Source of the DNA: Caulobacter henricii
GTDB taxonomy: Bacteria; Pseudomonadota; Alphaproteobacteria; Caulobacterales; Caulobacteraceae
Assembly (NCBI RefSeq): GCF_001414055.1
Contig: NZ_CP013002.1
Span: 204,501 to 268,500, forward strand
Length of the DNA stretch: 64,000 bases
Direction: 5' to 3'
Shown: positions 32,484-44,282 of the stretch, piece by piece
Numbering within the stretch: position 1 is the first letter of the stretch
How the letters are laid out: every line of letters starts with the position of its first letter
Made by a program: the position numbers and the translations under genes
Notes under the pieces: generated by a model
Seen by the model: the letters and a program-made list of their open reading frames with translations, nothing else
What the model was told of the DNA's origin: nothing
The model's database searches: none

Positions 32484-34081
32484 TCGCGCGATTCCGGAAG
32501 ATCGACCGTGAACCGCGCGCCCTGCCGGCTACCGTCGGGGCCCAGGCGGTTCTCGGCCTTCAGCTCGCCGCCATGAGCCTCGACGATCTGGCGGGCGATG
32601 GAGAGGCCCAGACCGGAATTGCCGCCGAACGCCCGACCCTTGGGCCGCGAGGTGTAGAAGCGCTCGAAGATGGTCTCGAGGTTCTCGCTCGGGATTCCCG
32701 GACCGTCGTCCTCGATCGTGGTGATCAGCCGGCCGCGCGTCCGGGTCAGGTTGACGCGGACCTCGCCGTCGGCAGGGCTGAATGAGCGGGCATTGTCGAT
32801 CAGGTTGCGGAACACCTGTCCGATCGGGGTCTCGCGGGCCATCAGCCGGGCCGGAGCCCCTAGGTCACCGGTCGAGACGCTGACCCTCACGCTGTCCGGT
32901 GCCTCGCCCGGTCGAAGCTGGGCCTCATAGAGGCTGGCGACCTCGGCCAGCAGCCTGGCCAGGTCGAGGGCCTTGGGGGCCTCGCGCGACAGTTCGGCAT
33001 CGAGCCGCGAGGCGTTGGAGATGTCGGTGACCAGCCGGTCCAGGCGGTTGACGTCATTCTGCAGGATGGCCAGCAGACGGGCCCGGGCCACGGGGTCGGA
33101 GACCAGGTCGAGGGTCTCGATCGCCGAGCGGATCGAGGTCAGGGGATTCTTGATCTCGTGGGCGACATCGGCGGCGAAACGCTCGATGCCATCCATCCGC
33201 TCCGACAGGGACCGGGTCATCTCCTCAAGGGCGCGGGACAGGTCGCCGATCTCGTCCTGGCGACGGGCGATGTCGGGCAGGGAGATGGCGCGCGCGCCCT
33301 GCAGCCTGACGCGGTCGGCGGCGCGGGCCAGACGCAGCACCGGCTGGGCGATCAGGCGGTGCAGCAGGATCGACGAAATCAGGGTTGCGGTGATGGCCAC
33401 CAGGATGAAGGGCAGCAGAGCCCGCCGTTCGGCGGCGATGATCGCATCGACATCGCCCGCCTCGAGGGTCAGGACCCCCAGGACGGCGCGTACATGCTGG
33501 ATCGGGATCGAGACCGAGACGACCCGGTCGCCGTTCTCCGAGATGCGGGTGCCGGCCACCATGGCTCCGCGACGGGCCTGGGCGACCTCGTCGACCAGGG
33601 CCTTGCGGGCCTTTTCGGCCTTGGCCTCGGCGGCCGGATCCTTGTGGGCGGACGGGTCGCTCTGTCCGGGCTTGCGGGCCGGGGGCAGGACCTTCCATTC
33701 AACGCGGTCGGCGACCACGAAGCTGTCAGCCAGAACATGCCCCTCGGCGTCGAACAGCCGCGCCCGCTGCGAGCGCGGGATGAACAGCAGCTGGAAGATG
33801 GCGCTGGCCGCATAGGGGTCGAGGCCCGGCTCCGGCTCGCCCACCGTCGCCGACTGGTCGATGACATTGGCGATCAGCTCGCCCTGGGTGGTCAGGCTGT
33901 CGATCCGCGCATTGACCAGGCCACTGCGCAGCTCGTTGAGCACCAGGGCCCCGATCACCAGGATCGCCAGGGCCATGATGTTCAGGCCGATGATCAGCCG
34001 ACCCAGGCGCGAGCCGCCAGGCCAGGCCCAGCGACGGCGCGGCGGCGCGGCGGGATCAGGCTTCGCGATAACGGTAGCCAA
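32480..34081 (-). CDS. chvG: ChvG-type sensor histidine kinase
   Basis: Inner-membrane sensor kinase of about 533 residues. Two membrane segments ([19 protein letters not shown] and [18 protein letters not shown]) flank a periplasmic sensor region; HAMP, HisKA ([18 protein letters not shown]) and HATPase ([36 protein letters not shown]) domains follow. The start is uncertain. TTG at 34081 would overlap chvI by 26 bp; no good ATG precedes the first membrane segment. It phosphorylates ChvI and in relatives responds to acid and cell-envelope stress. Confidence 0.93.
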   Translation of the reverse strand: MATVIAKPDPAAPPRRRWAWPGGSRLGRLIIGLNIMALAILVIGALVLNELRSGLVNARIDSLTTQGELIANVIDQSATVGEPEPGLDPYAASAIFQLLFIPRSQRARLFDAEGHVLADSFVVADRVEWKVLPPARKPGQSDPSAHKDPAAEAKAEKARKALVDEVAQARRGAMVAGTRISENGDRVVSVSIPIQHVRAVLGVLTLEAGDVDAIIAAERRALLPFILVAITATLISSILLHRLIAQPVLRLARAADRVRLQGARAISLPDIARRQDEIGDLSRALEEMTRSLSERMDGIERFAADVAHEIKNPLTSIRSAIETLDLVSDPVARARLLAILQNDVNRLDRLVTDISNASRLDAELSREAPKALDLARLLAEVASLYEAQLRPGEAPDSVRVSVSTGDLGAPARLMARETPIGQVFRNLIDNARSFSPADGEVRVNLTRTRGRLITTIEDDGPGIPSENLETIFERFYTSRPKGRAFGGNSGLGLSIARQIVEAHGGELKAENRLGPDGSRQGARFTVDLPESRE

Positions 34082-34763
34082 CGCCGTACAGGGTCTCGAT
34101 GGAGTCAAATTCGGGATCGACCTGGCGGAACTTCTTGCGCATCCGCTTGATGTGGCTGTCGATCGTGCGGTCGTCGACATAGACCTGATCGTCGTAGGCG
34201 GCGTCCATCAGGTTGTCGCGGCTCTTCACGAAGCCGGGACGCTGGGCCAGGGATTGCAGCAGCAGGAACTCGGTGACGGTCAGGCGGACGGGCTTGCCGT
34301 CCCACAGGCTGTCATGGCGGGCCGGGTCGAGGGTCAGCTTGCCGCGCTTCATCATCTTCGAGCCGGCCAGGCCGGCGGGGATCGAGGGCTCCTCGTCCTC
34401 GGGACGGGCCCGGCGCAGTACGGCCTTGACCCGCTCCAGCAGCAGACGCTGGCTGAAGGGCTTGTGCATATAGTCGTCGGCCCCGAGGTTGAAGCCGAGG
34501 ATCTCGTCGATCTCGTCGTCCTTCGAGGTCAGCATGATCACCGGGATCTCGGAGGTCTGGCGCAGGCGGCGCAGCACTTCCATGCCGTCCATGCGCGGCA
34601 TCTTGACGTCGAGGATGACCAGGTCCGGGGCCTGGCTCTCCACCGCCTCGAGGCCCGAAGCGCCGTCATAATAGGCCTTGACCGTATGGCCATGGCTTTC
34701 GAGGGCCAGGGAGACCGAAGCGACGATGTTCTCGTCGTCGTCAATGAGGGTGATAGCGGCCAT
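34056..34763 (-). CDS. chvI: ChvI-type response regulator
   Basis: OmpR-family regulator of 235 residues. The receiver has LIDDDENI, the phosphoacceptor in [14 protein letters not shown] and the Lys in MHKPFSQ. The C-terminal winged helix carries [19 protein letters not shown] and the closing [10 protein letters not shown]. It is the first gene of the chvI-chvG-hprK-EIIA-HPr cluster. The promoter lies in the 223 bp shared with the divergent gene at 34987. Confidence 0.95.
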   Translation of the reverse strand: MAAITLIDDDENIVASVSLALESHGHTVKAYYDGASGLEAVESQAPDLVILDVKMPRMDGMEVLRRLRQTSEIPVIMLTSKDDEIDEILGFNLGADDYMHKPFSQRLLLERVKAVLRRARPEDEEPSIPAGLAGSKMMKRGKLTLDPARHDSLWDGKPVRLTVTEFLLLQSLAQRPGFVKSRDNLMDAAYDDQVYVDDRTIDSHIKRMRKKFRQVDPEFDSIETLYGVGYRYREA

Positions 34764-34963
34764 GGAGCCTGTCTTGTCCTTAGAGTCCGTCTGCGATGCG
34801 ATCCTATCGACCGCCCGTCCTGGCTACAACGCGTTGCGCGGCAAAGCTTTCCAGAACCTTTGAGGCCCCAGAATGGCGCGATTGCGGCTATCGCGCCCCA
34901 GGCCGCACGGGGCAGGACCGTTGCCGGCCTCAACCTCGCTTTAAGGTCTTCTATCCCATAACC

Positions 34964-34980
34964 GGGGCTCGGGGAGCCCC
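34964..34980 (+). promoter_or_regulatory. Hairpin over the ribosome site of the 34987 gene
   Basis: GGGGCT (34964-34969) and AGCCCC (34975-34980) form a 6-bp GC stem. The likely ribosome site GGGGAG (34971-34976) is in its loop and 3' arm, 10 bases before the ATG. When folded, the hairpin could limit translation. Confidence 0.35.
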
Positions 34981-34986
34981 TAGCCC

Positions 34987-36690
34987 ATGAGCGATGTCCA
35001 TTACGAACTTTTCGTGCGCCGCAGGGTCGGTGCCCAGTGGACCCTGGAAATGGCCACGGAAGTTCGCACGGCTGCGCTTCAGAGCGCCGAGGAATGCCTG
35101 ATTTCGAACCGCGCGGTCGCCGTTCGGGTCAGCAAGGAAACCCTCGATCGCGAGACCGGTGAATACAAGTCCATCGCCATCTTCACCAAGGGCATGGTCG
35201 ACGGCGGCAAGCCGAAGAAAGAGGTCCAGGACCTGGACCCGCTCTGCGTCCAGCCCGCCGATCTCTATACTGCCCATGCCCGTGACCGGATCGGCCGCCT
35301 GCTCGAAGGCTGGCTGGCCCGCAACAATGCCACCCCCTTTGAACTTCTGCACCGGCCCGACCTGGTCGAGAAGCTGGAAGCCTCCGGCACCGACCTGCAG
35401 CATGCCCTGCAGAAGATCGCCATTCCCGAGGCCGAGGCCCGGGGCATGTCGGTCCATGAACTGATCCGCAACTTCCAGGCCCTGGTCGACCGCTCGGTCG
35501 CCAACCTGATGAAGGCCTTCAAGAAGGGCCAGCTACCGGACCTCGACAAGGAAGGTTTCGCCAAGGCCGCCCATCGCCTGGCCGGCGATCCCGACCGCGC
35601 CTTCCTGCTGGGTGCCGGTGTGGCCGCCTCGATCGCGCCGGGCGTCAGCTGGTCCGACAAGATTTCCCGCCTGCTCGATCTGGCCGACGCCGCCCCGACC
35701 GAGCCCGGTCCCCGCGCCCTGGCCCTGCACGCCATCGAACAGCCCCTGGCCGAGATCATCGGCTCAAGGGCCGGCATGGCTGACCTCCTGGGTACCGCCG
35801 ACGACCTCGGCTCGACCCTGGCGGCCATGACCCGCCTGACCGGCGGGGGGCAGGTCGAGGCCCTGATCCGCATGCAGTCCCAGGTACGGGCCTGCATGCC
35901 CGAGCTGTCGGGCACCGCCAAGCGGCTCAGCGAGTGGCTCAATGGCGACCATTTCGCGCCGGTCCGCGCCTCGATCGCGAGGCGGGTCCTGGCCGAACTG
36001 AACGGCGTGCGCCGGCTCAAGCCCACGGATGCCGAGGCCGAGATCGAGTATCTGCGCGCCCTGGCCATGAGCCTGACCGCCGCTGCCGGCCGGATCCTGC
36101 CGCCGGAAGACATTCAGGCCGCCTTCACCGTCCGTTCCAAGACCCTGCTGAACGGCGAGTTCATCGAAGCCCTGCTGGGCCGTGACCGGTCGGCGCGCGA
36201 CGAGATCGGCCTGCTGATCCGTCTGGCCGAGAACGTCATGGGCGCGGTCAACAAGCGTCAGGCCGCCCGCTGGCTGAGCGCCAATATCACGGCCCTGAGG
36301 TTCGAGAAGGAACTGCGCCAGGGCCCCGACTCGCCGGCCGCCAAGCTGTCCAGCCTGGCCGCCCTGCAAAAAGCCATCGTTCGCTCGGGCCTGGTCCGCG
36401 AAGACTACGAGCCCCTGTGTAAGAAGCTGGGCGAGCTGGGCTCCCTGGTCGAGGCCGACAGCCGGCTGCTGGCCATGCTGGTCCGGGCTCCCGCCCCCCT
36501 GGCCCACCGCCTGGCCCTGCTGGTCAAGCTGGCGACGGGCGAGGCGGGTCCGACCGGCCCGGTCGCCGACCGCGCCAAGGTCGAGGCCTTCAAACTGGCC
36601 CGTGACCCGGCGGCCCGCGAGGAACTGGCGGCCTCACCGGCGACCATGGAACTGCTCAAGGGCCTGATGCAGGGTGCCCAGGCCGCCTGA
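34987..36690 (+). CDS. Conserved protein of unknown function, mostly helical
   Basis: Cytoplasmic protein of 567 residues with no recognised family. The N-terminal 60 residues look like a small alpha/beta domain (HYELFVRRRVGAQWTLEMAT, AVRVSKETLDRETGEYKSIA). The rest is a long run of amphipathic helices, rich in Ala and Leu, with no Cys clusters, P-loop or signal peptide. The ribosome site lies in a hairpin. It is divergent from chvI, so shared regulation is possible. Codon use is normal for the chromosome. Confidence 0.7.
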   Translation: MSDVHYELFVRRRVGAQWTLEMATEVRTAALQSAEECLISNRAVAVRVSKETLDRETGEYKSIAIFTKGMVDGGKPKKEVQDLDPLCVQPADLYTAHARDRIGRLLEGWLARNNATPFELLHRPDLVEKLEASGTDLQHALQKIAIPEAEARGMSVHELIRNFQALVDRSVANLMKAFKKGQLPDLDKEGFAKAAHRLAGDPDRAFLLGAGVAASIAPGVSWSDKISRLLDLADAAPTEPGPRALALHAIEQPLAEIIGSRAGMADLLGTADDLGSTLAAMTRLTGGGQVEALIRMQSQVRACMPELSGTAKRLSEWLNGDHFAPVRASIARRVLAELNGVRRLKPTDAEAEIEYLRALAMSLTAAAGRILPPEDIQAAFTVRSKTLLNGEFIEALLGRDRSARDEIGLLIRLAENVMGAVNKRQAARWLSANITALRFEKELRQGPDSPAAKLSSLAALQKAIVRSGLVREDYEPLCKKLGELGSLVEADSRLLAMLVRAPAPLAHRLALLVKLATGEAGPTGPVADRAKVEAFKLARDPAAREELAASPATMELLKGLMQGAQAA

Positions 36691-36768
36691 GGTCCTTGCG
36701 ACCAGGCCCGTAATGCCTAAGCTGCCCGCCAAACGGCACCGCTACGGTGTCCGATCGGGGGCGGAACC

Positions 36769-37076
36769 ATGGTGATCCTGAGCGTGCTCTATGCGGCAGC
36801 CGATGGCGCGCATTTCGACCACGACTATTACAACGCCACCCATATTCCGCTGGTTCACGAGGCCTTCGCTGCCACGGGCCTGACGGGTGTCCAGGTGTTC
36901 AGGGGCCTGTCGGCCGGCGATGGTAGTCCCGCGCCCTTCATTCTCATGGCCCATCTGGCGTTTCGGGATGCTTCGGCCCTGCAGGCCTCGATGGGCGGAT
37001 CGCGCGCCGCCGAGGTGCTGGCCGATGTGGCCCGGTTCACCAATGTTCAGCCGACCACCCAGGTCAGCGCCCTGAT

Positions 37077-37080
<4 letters not shown>
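36769..37080 (+). CDS. EthD-family protein
   Basis: Small alpha+beta ferredoxin-like barrel protein of 103 residues. The pattern HFDHDYYNATHIPLVHEAF matches the N-terminal EthD signature (DYY..HIPL). Members often act as small accessory or stress-induced proteins in degradation pathways; the role here is unknown. ATG at 36769 is preceded by GGGGGCGG. Its TAG and the pseC stop share the same CTAG on opposite strands. Confidence 0.8.
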
Positions 37081-39334
<2,254 letters not shown>

Positions 39335-39399
39335 TTAACGCCCCAATGTCGCGCGGAGGCGTAAAGAGGACGTCAACCACGTTGCGCTAAGCGTGGACC

Positions 39400-39810
39400 A
39401 TGCGCCGCGCCCTGACCCTTCTTCCGCTCATCCTTGCCAGCGCCCTGATGGTGTTGCCGGCTCCGGCCCTGGCCAATTCCGGCAAGAAGGAGGAGAAGGG
39501 CCCCGCCGTCACCTACTTTGCCCTGCAGCCCCTGACGGCGGTCGCCCTGCGGCGCGACGGCCGGCGCGGCGTCCTGACCCTGGAGGCCGGCATCGAGGCC
39601 AAGGATCCCAAGGTGATGGAGCGGGCCCAGCAGTCGCAGCCGCGTCTGCGCGCCGCCTTTGCCCAGGTACTGATGACCTATGCCGCCGGCATGCGCCGTG
39701 GCGACCCGCCGGATGTCGACTATCTGTCGCGCGAAATGCAGAAGACCGCCGACAGGGTGCTGGGCAAGCCGGGGGCCCGCGTCCTGATCGGCTCGGCGCT
39801 GATGAACTAG
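39400..39810 (+). CDS. FliL-like exported protein
   Basis: Exported protein of 136 residues. A signal peptide ends PAPALANS. The rest resembles FliL-type sequences in order: TYFALQPLTAVALRRDGRRG, then VLTLEAGIEAKDPKVMERAQQ, then a helix, and a closing strand ARVLIGSALMN. FliL sits at the flagellar basal body and stabilises stators. A true FliL has a transmembrane anchor instead of a cleaved signal, so the assignment is tentative. The neighbours are flagellin-sugar genes, which supports it. Confidence 0.45.
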   Translation: MRRALTLLPLILASALMVLPAPALANSGKKEEKGPAVTYFALQPLTAVALRRDGRRGVLTLEAGIEAKDPKVMERAQQSQPRLRAAFAQVLMTYAAGMRRGDPPDVDYLSREMQKTADRVLGKPGARVLIGSALMN

Positions 39811-40292
39811 GCCGACTTCCCGCGCCGGGCGCGGAAGAAGCCCCGCAGCAGGTCGGCGCTCTCCTGCGCCAGCACCCCGCCGGTCACCGCCGGCCGCCAG
39901 TGGCAGGTCGGCTGGGCAAAGAACTGCGGTCCATGGACGACGGCACCACCCTTGGCATCCTCGGCCCCGAACACCACCCGGCCGATCCGGGCATGGCTGA
40001 TCGCCCCGGCGCACATGGCGCAGGGCTCCAGGGTCACGACCAGGGTGAGGTCGGTCAGGCGATAGTTGCCCCGCTTCGCGGCCACCTGCCGCATCACGGC
40101 GATCTCGGCATGGGCCGTCGGGTCGTGAGCGGCGATCGGGCCATTGCCGGCCGTGCCCAGAACCTCGCCGGTCGCCGGATCCAGGATCACGGCCCCGACC
40201 GGAGTCTCGCCCGCTGCGGCGGCCGCTCGGGCGGCCTCCAGGGCCAGCCGCATCATGGCCTGGTCTTGATCGTCCTGAGGATCGGTGCGCAT
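39807..40292 (-). CDS. tadA: tRNA-specific adenosine deaminase
   Basis: Zinc deaminase of 161 residues that makes inosine at position 34 of tRNA-Arg. The zinc ligands and catalytic Glu are in DPTAHAEIAVMRQ and LEPCAMCAGAISHARI. ETPVGAVI and VVFGAEDAKGGA are further family marks. Its stop shares a CTAG with the opposite FliL-like gene. The rluB gene starts 50 bp upstream on the opposite strand. Confidence 0.95.
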   Translation of the reverse strand: MRTDPQDDQDQAMMRLALEAARAAAAAGETPVGAVILDPATGEVLGTAGNGPIAAHDPTAHAEIAVMRQVAAKRGNYRLTDLTLVVTLEPCAMCAGAISHARIGRVVFGAEDAKGGAVVHGPQFFAQPTCHWRPAVTGGVLAQESADLLRGFFRARRGKSA

Positions 40293-40342
40293 TTGCCCAA
40301 AAGCCCATCGTGAGATGCGCCCAGCCCCCCGAAGGAACGCGA

Positions 40343-41701
40343 ATGACCAGCACGCCCCATGACCCCCTATACGATCCCGGCCAGGACGGCGACCTCGACG
40401 ATCCGTCGACGGGCGAACGCGTGGCCAAGGCCCTGGCCCGCGCCGGTGTGGCCTCGCGCCGCGAGGTCGAGCGGCTGATCGAGGCCGGTCGTGTCGCCAT
40501 CAATGGCAAGGTCCTGACCACGCCGGCCGTGAAGATCGGCCCCGGGGACTTCCTGACCGTGGACGGCAAGCTGGTGGCCGAGCGCGAGCCGACCCGGCTG
40601 TTCCGCTACAACAAGCCGACCGGCCTGATGACCACCCATAATGATCCCAAGGAACGCCCGACGGTGTTCCAGGCCCTGCCGCGCGAGCTTCCGCGCCTGA
40701 TCTCGGTGGGCCGTCTTGACCTCAATTCCGAAGGCCTGCTGCTGCTGACCAATGACGGTGAGCTGTCGCGCAAGCTGGAGGCCCCGAACAATGGCTGGGT
40801 GCGCCGCTACCGGGTCCGCGCCTTCGGCAATACCGACCAGGCCCGCCTGGATCGCCTGAAGGACGGCGTCACCATCGAGGGCATCCGCTACGGCTCGATC
40901 GAGGCCAGGCTCGACAAGGCCCAGGACAAGGCCGGCGGCAAGAACGTCTGGATCACCATTGCCCTGACCGAGGGCAAGAACCGCGAAATCCGCCGGGTGC
41001 TCGAGCACCTTGACCTGAAGGTCAATCGCCTGATCCGCCTCTCCTACGGCCCCTTCGCCCTGGCAACCTTGATGCCGGGCCAGGTCGAGGAGGTCGGTCC
41101 CCGGGTGATCCGCGAACTGCTGGCCGGATTGGTGGCCGAGGAAGACATGCCCACGGGCGACAAGCCGCAGTTCATCGGCGTGGCCGATCCGCTGCACGCG
41201 CCGGGCACGCCCAAGGGCGGTGAGCTGCAGCGGCGGGCCATCAAGTCGGCCCCCCTGCCCAAGGTCGCCGAGCCGGGTGAGCGCACGGTCGAAAAGCCCG
41301 TCTACAAGCCGGGCTGGGCCAAGCCGAAGAAGAAGGTCGTTATCGCGGGGGCCAAGCCGGTCAAGCGCGCGCCCAAATCGATCGAGACCAAGATGATCGG
41401 CCCCAAGCCCGATCATTTGGCACCGCGCGGGGCCAAGGGGGCGTCGGCCGCCAAGTCGTTCGGCGCAAGGGCCGCAGGGGGTGTAGCGACCGCCAAGCCT
41501 TTCGACCGCGCCGCGCCCAAGCCTTCCTCGGCCAAGCCCACGACGGCCAAGCCCTTCGCCGGCAAGCCAGACGGGCCCCGGTCTGCCGGCAAGCCGGCCG
41601 GGGGCAGGCCCGGTGGCAAGCCGACACGCTCGGGTCCTGGCGGCTTTTCCGGCAAGCCCGGGCCGAAGGGACCGGCCAAGGGTCCCAAAACGCCACGCTA
41701 G
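40343..41701 (+). CDS. rluB: Pseudouridine synthase, RluB/RsuA type, with a basic tail
   Basis: rRNA pseudouridine synthase of 452 residues. An S4 RNA-binding domain (RVAKALARAGVASRREVERLI) precedes the catalytic domain, with the catalytic Asp in SVGRLDLNSEGLLLLTNDG and the closing NREIRRVLEHL. After about residue 265 comes a tail of nearly 190 residues, rich in Lys, Pro, Ala and Gly (repeats like AKPTTAKPFAGKP), which may bind RNA nonspecifically. ATG at 40343 follows GAAGGA. RluB modifies 23S rRNA; RluE/F are less likely alternatives. Confidence 0.9.
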   Translation: MTSTPHDPLYDPGQDGDLDDPSTGERVAKALARAGVASRREVERLIEAGRVAINGKVLTTPAVKIGPGDFLTVDGKLVAEREPTRLFRYNKPTGLMTTHNDPKERPTVFQALPRELPRLISVGRLDLNSEGLLLLTNDGELSRKLEAPNNGWVRRYRVRAFGNTDQARLDRLKDGVTIEGIRYGSIEARLDKAQDKAGGKNVWITIALTEGKNREIRRVLEHLDLKVNRLIRLSYGPFALATLMPGQVEEVGPRVIRELLAGLVAEEDMPTGDKPQFIGVADPLHAPGTPKGGELQRRAIKSAPLPKVAEPGERTVEKPVYKPGWAKPKKKVVIAGAKPVKRAPKSIETKMIGPKPDHLAPRGAKGASAAKSFGARAAGGVATAKPFDRAAPKPSSAKPTTAKPFAGKPDGPRSAGKPAGGRPGGKPTRSGPGGFSGKPGPKGPAKGPKTPR

Positions 41702-41730
41702 CGGTCAGCACGTTCCGGCGGTGAGGCCGT

Positions 41731-42705
41731 TCAGGAGGTTGCCGGGCTGCTGCCGCCGAAGGCGCGGGTGATGGCCGGCCAGCGCACCACGGCCTCCGCC
41801 AGCAGGGCATAGCCGACCCCAAGGCCCAGGGCCCCGATCAGGGCGGCGGCCTGCAGGGGCTGCGCGGTCTCGGGCGTCAGGGACAGGGGCCGGATCAGCA
41901 GCAGGATAATGATGTTGTTGGCCGCATGGGCCCCGATTGCCAGTTCGATGCCGCCGGTGCGCAGGGTCATCCAGGTCAGGCCCGCGCCCATGGCCGCCCG
42001 GATCAGGAAGGCCCCGGGACTGGGGTCGAAATGGATGGCCGCGAACACCAGGCCGTTGACCGTCATCAGGATCAGCGGATTGCGGGTGAAGGCCCCGCAC
42101 TGTTTCAGCAGCCAGCCCCGGAACACGACCTCCTCGGCGGCGGCGGCAATGACCAGAAGCGCGATGGCGAAGGCGACATAGGTCGCGCGGCCAAGGCTGG
42201 TGGAGGCCAGATCCAGCACGGGCGGCCTCGGGGGCTCTGCACCCAGCAGCCCGGCGGCCAGGACAAGGACGATCATCACGGTTCCGACCATGACCAGCCC
42301 CGCCAGGATCAGGCGGGTACGGAGCAGCGGCGCTCCGGCGGCATAGAGACGGATGGGGCGGTGCATCAGACCGCCGGCGACGCCGATGAAGGCCAGGGCG
42401 GCGGCACCATTGGCACCCGCCAGCACCGACAGCAGGAAGAGCGAGGACATCCCCTCGGTGGTCGCCCTCTCCGGATCATCGAACACCGCAAACAGGGCCG
42501 CGGCCGTCGGCGCGCCGTCCAGTCCGCTGACCACGACCATGACGATCAGGCAGGCCAGAGCCGCGCCCAGCAGGGCCGCGACGAAGCCGGCCAGCAATCC
42601 GACCGGCAGGGTCAGGGCCACCAGCCGCCCGTCACGATCACGCGGGGTCAGGTCCGCGAAGAACCGCGATTCCCGCATTGCCTCGAAGATCACGCCCATG
42701 GCCAT
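41731..42705 (-). CDS. CPBP-family intramembrane metalloprotease
   Basis: Polytopic membrane protein of about 324 residues with the Abi/CPBP core: AAAEEVVFRGWLLKQCG (the EExxxR motif), then VFAAIHFDPSPGAFLIR and LAIGAHAANNIIILL with further catalytic His and Asn. In eukaryotes this fold (Rce1) trims prenylated proteins; bacterial roles vary. ATG at 42705 is preferred; a GTG at 42801 is in frame but would leave only 28 bp to the divergent gene. Confidence 0.82.
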   Translation of the reverse strand: MAMGVIFEAMRESRFFADLTPRDRDGRLVALTLPVGLLAGFVAALLGAALACLIVMVVVSGLDGAPTAAALFAVFDDPERATTEGMSSLFLLSVLAGANGAAALAFIGVAGGLMHRPIRLYAAGAPLLRTRLILAGLVMVGTVMIVLVLAAGLLGAEPPRPPVLDLASTSLGRATYVAFAIALLVIAAAAEEVVFRGWLLKQCGAFTRNPLILMTVNGLVFAAIHFDPSPGAFLIRAAMGAGLTWMTLRTGGIELAIGAHAANNIIILLLIRPLSLTPETAQPLQAAALIGALGLGVGYALLAEAVVRWPAITRAFGGSSPATS

Positions 42706-42829
42706 TGCGTCGTCGACATCCCTGCTCCTGAAGCGACTAAGAAAGCGCCCGGGCAGGGTTGTAAAGGCGCCGACCTTGCCCTCCAGCGCGGACAACGGCA
42801 CACATCGGTCGGAAGTTCAGGGGATGATC

Positions 42830-43456
42830 ATGAGCGGCACTGATCCGGGCGAGGCGCACCTCCATCGACTGGTCCTGTTTTCGGACGCGGTCTTCGCCAT
42901 CGCCATCACCCTGCTGGCCATTGAGATCCATCCCCCTGAGCACTGGAACGGCATTCCCCATCTGCTGTCTCTGATGGCGCCGAAACTGGCCGCCTACGCT
43001 GTCAGCTTCGCGGTGATCGGGATCTACTGGGTCAGCCATCGCCGGATCTTTTCCCGCCTGGCCAGCGCCAATGGCATCCTTGACACCCTGAACTTCGTGG
43101 TGCTGGGCCTGGTGGCGTTGCTGCCGCTGGCCACTGAACTGCTGTGGGAACAGGTCGGCGGCCAGGCCTATCCCGTTTATGTAGCGCTGGTTGGGGCCAT
43201 CGGCCTGGCCTTGGCCGCGACCTGGGGCTACGCGGCCTTTATCGGCAAGCTGGCCAAACCGGTGCCCTGGCCCGAGGCTGTCTTCATTCTGGCGCGGGTT
43301 GCTGTTCTACCCGGCCTGATGTGCGGACTGTCGTTCTTCAGCATCATCTATCCCTGGGGCTGGGCGCTGATGGCGGCCCTGGTGGGCGGGTTCTCCCTGC
43401 TGGGGCGCTGGATCTCGCGCCTTTCGGCATCGCCGGCACCGGACACCACGACCTGA
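42830..43456 (+). CDS. TMEM175-family (DUF1211) potassium channel-like protein
   Basis: Membrane protein of 208 residues with about six hydrophobic segments. The signature RLVLFSDAVFAIAITLLAIEI, with the FSDAVFAI pore-lining motif, is diagnostic of DUF1211/TMEM175. The family forms K+ leak channels. ATG at 42830 follows AGGGG at suitable spacing; an ATG two codons earlier is too close. Its stop overlaps the rsmD start (TGATG), so they are co-translated. Confidence 0.85.
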   Translation: MSGTDPGEAHLHRLVLFSDAVFAIAITLLAIEIHPPEHWNGIPHLLSLMAPKLAAYAVSFAVIGIYWVSHRRIFSRLASANGILDTLNFVVLGLVALLPLATELLWEQVGGQAYPVYVALVGAIGLALAATWGYAAFIGKLAKPVPWPEAVFILARVAVLPGLMCGLSFFSIIYPWGWALMAALVGGFSLLGRWISRLSASPAPDTTT

Positions 43457-44019
43457 TGCGTATCGTTTCCGGCCAGTATCGCGGCAAGGCCATCATCGCC
43501 CCGCCCGGCGACGCCACCCGCCCCACCTCCGACCGCGCGCGTCAGGCGGTGTTCAACATCCTCGAACATGCCGCCTGGGCCCCGGAGCTGCATGGGGCCC
43601 GGGTCCTCGACCTCTTCGCCGGTTCGGGGGCCCTGGGGCTGGAGGCCCTGTCGCGCGGCGCGGCCTTCTGCCTGTTTGTCGAGACGGCCGACCCGGCCCG
43701 GGGCGCGATCCGTGAGAATATCGACGCCATGGGGCTGTTTGGCGTCAGCCGGGTGCATCGCCGCGACGCCACAGACCTTGGCCTGCCGCCGTCCAGCGCC
43801 GGCGCGCCGTTCGATATCGCCTTCCTCGACCCGCCCTATGCCAAGGGCCTGGGTGAGAAGGCCCTGGCGCAGTTGCTGGCCCATGGCTGGCTCAAGCCGG
43901 GCGCGATCGTGATGTTCGAGCGCGGTCGTGACGAGCCCGAGCCCAGCCTTCCCGGCTACACGGTTCTGGACAGCCGGGACTATGGTGCCGCCCGCGTCCT
44001 GTTCCTGCGGCTGAGCTGA
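43456..44019 (+). CDS. rsmD: 16S rRNA (guanine-966-N2)-methyltransferase
   Basis: SAM-dependent methyltransferase of 187 residues acting on 16S rRNA in the 30S subunit. The start MRIVSGQYRGKAI, the SAM loop VLDLFAGSGALGLEALSRGA and the catalytic DPPY in FLDPPYAKGLGEKAL are all present. The start overlaps the TMEM175-like stop by one base. Confidence 0.95.
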   Translation: MRIVSGQYRGKAIIAPPGDATRPTSDRARQAVFNILEHAAWAPELHGARVLDLFAGSGALGLEALSRGAAFCLFVETADPARGAIRENIDAMGLFGVSRVHRRDATDLGLPPSSAGAPFDIAFLDPPYAKGLGEKALAQLLAHGWLKPGAIVMFERGRDEPEPSLPGYTVLDSRDYGAARVLFLRLS

Positions 44020-44100
44020 AGACGGCTCTGCCCTTCCCGGCCCGGGGGGGCGACGGACCTGTCCCAAACTGCGCCAGGTCCTGCGCCTTGGCCTCAGGTC

Positions 44101-44205
44101 CTAGTAGACGATCCCGAGACTGCTGAGGCCGATGGCCGCCACCACGAAGGCTGCAATGGCAAACAGTTCATAGCGCTTGAAGAAGGGCTTGGTCGGCGTA
44201 CGCAT
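44101..44205 (-). CDS. 34-residue single-span membrane protein
   Basis: A short minus-strand frame from ATG 44205 to TAG 44101. It begins with basic residues (MRTPTKPFFKRYE) and continues with one hydrophobic helix (LFAIAAFVVAAIGLSSLG). A GGGGA ribosome site lies 8 bases upstream. The pattern of charged N-terminus, one membrane helix and stop is that of a real small membrane protein. Function unknown. Confidence 0.6.
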   Translation of the reverse strand: MRTPTKPFFKRYELFAIAAFVVAAIGLSSLGIVY

Positions 44206-44282
44206 GTGTCAGGATCCCCCGTCCCAATTTGGCTCGTTGCGACAAGAGGCCCGCAAGGTCCAGGCCATGGACGGGGCGGGAT

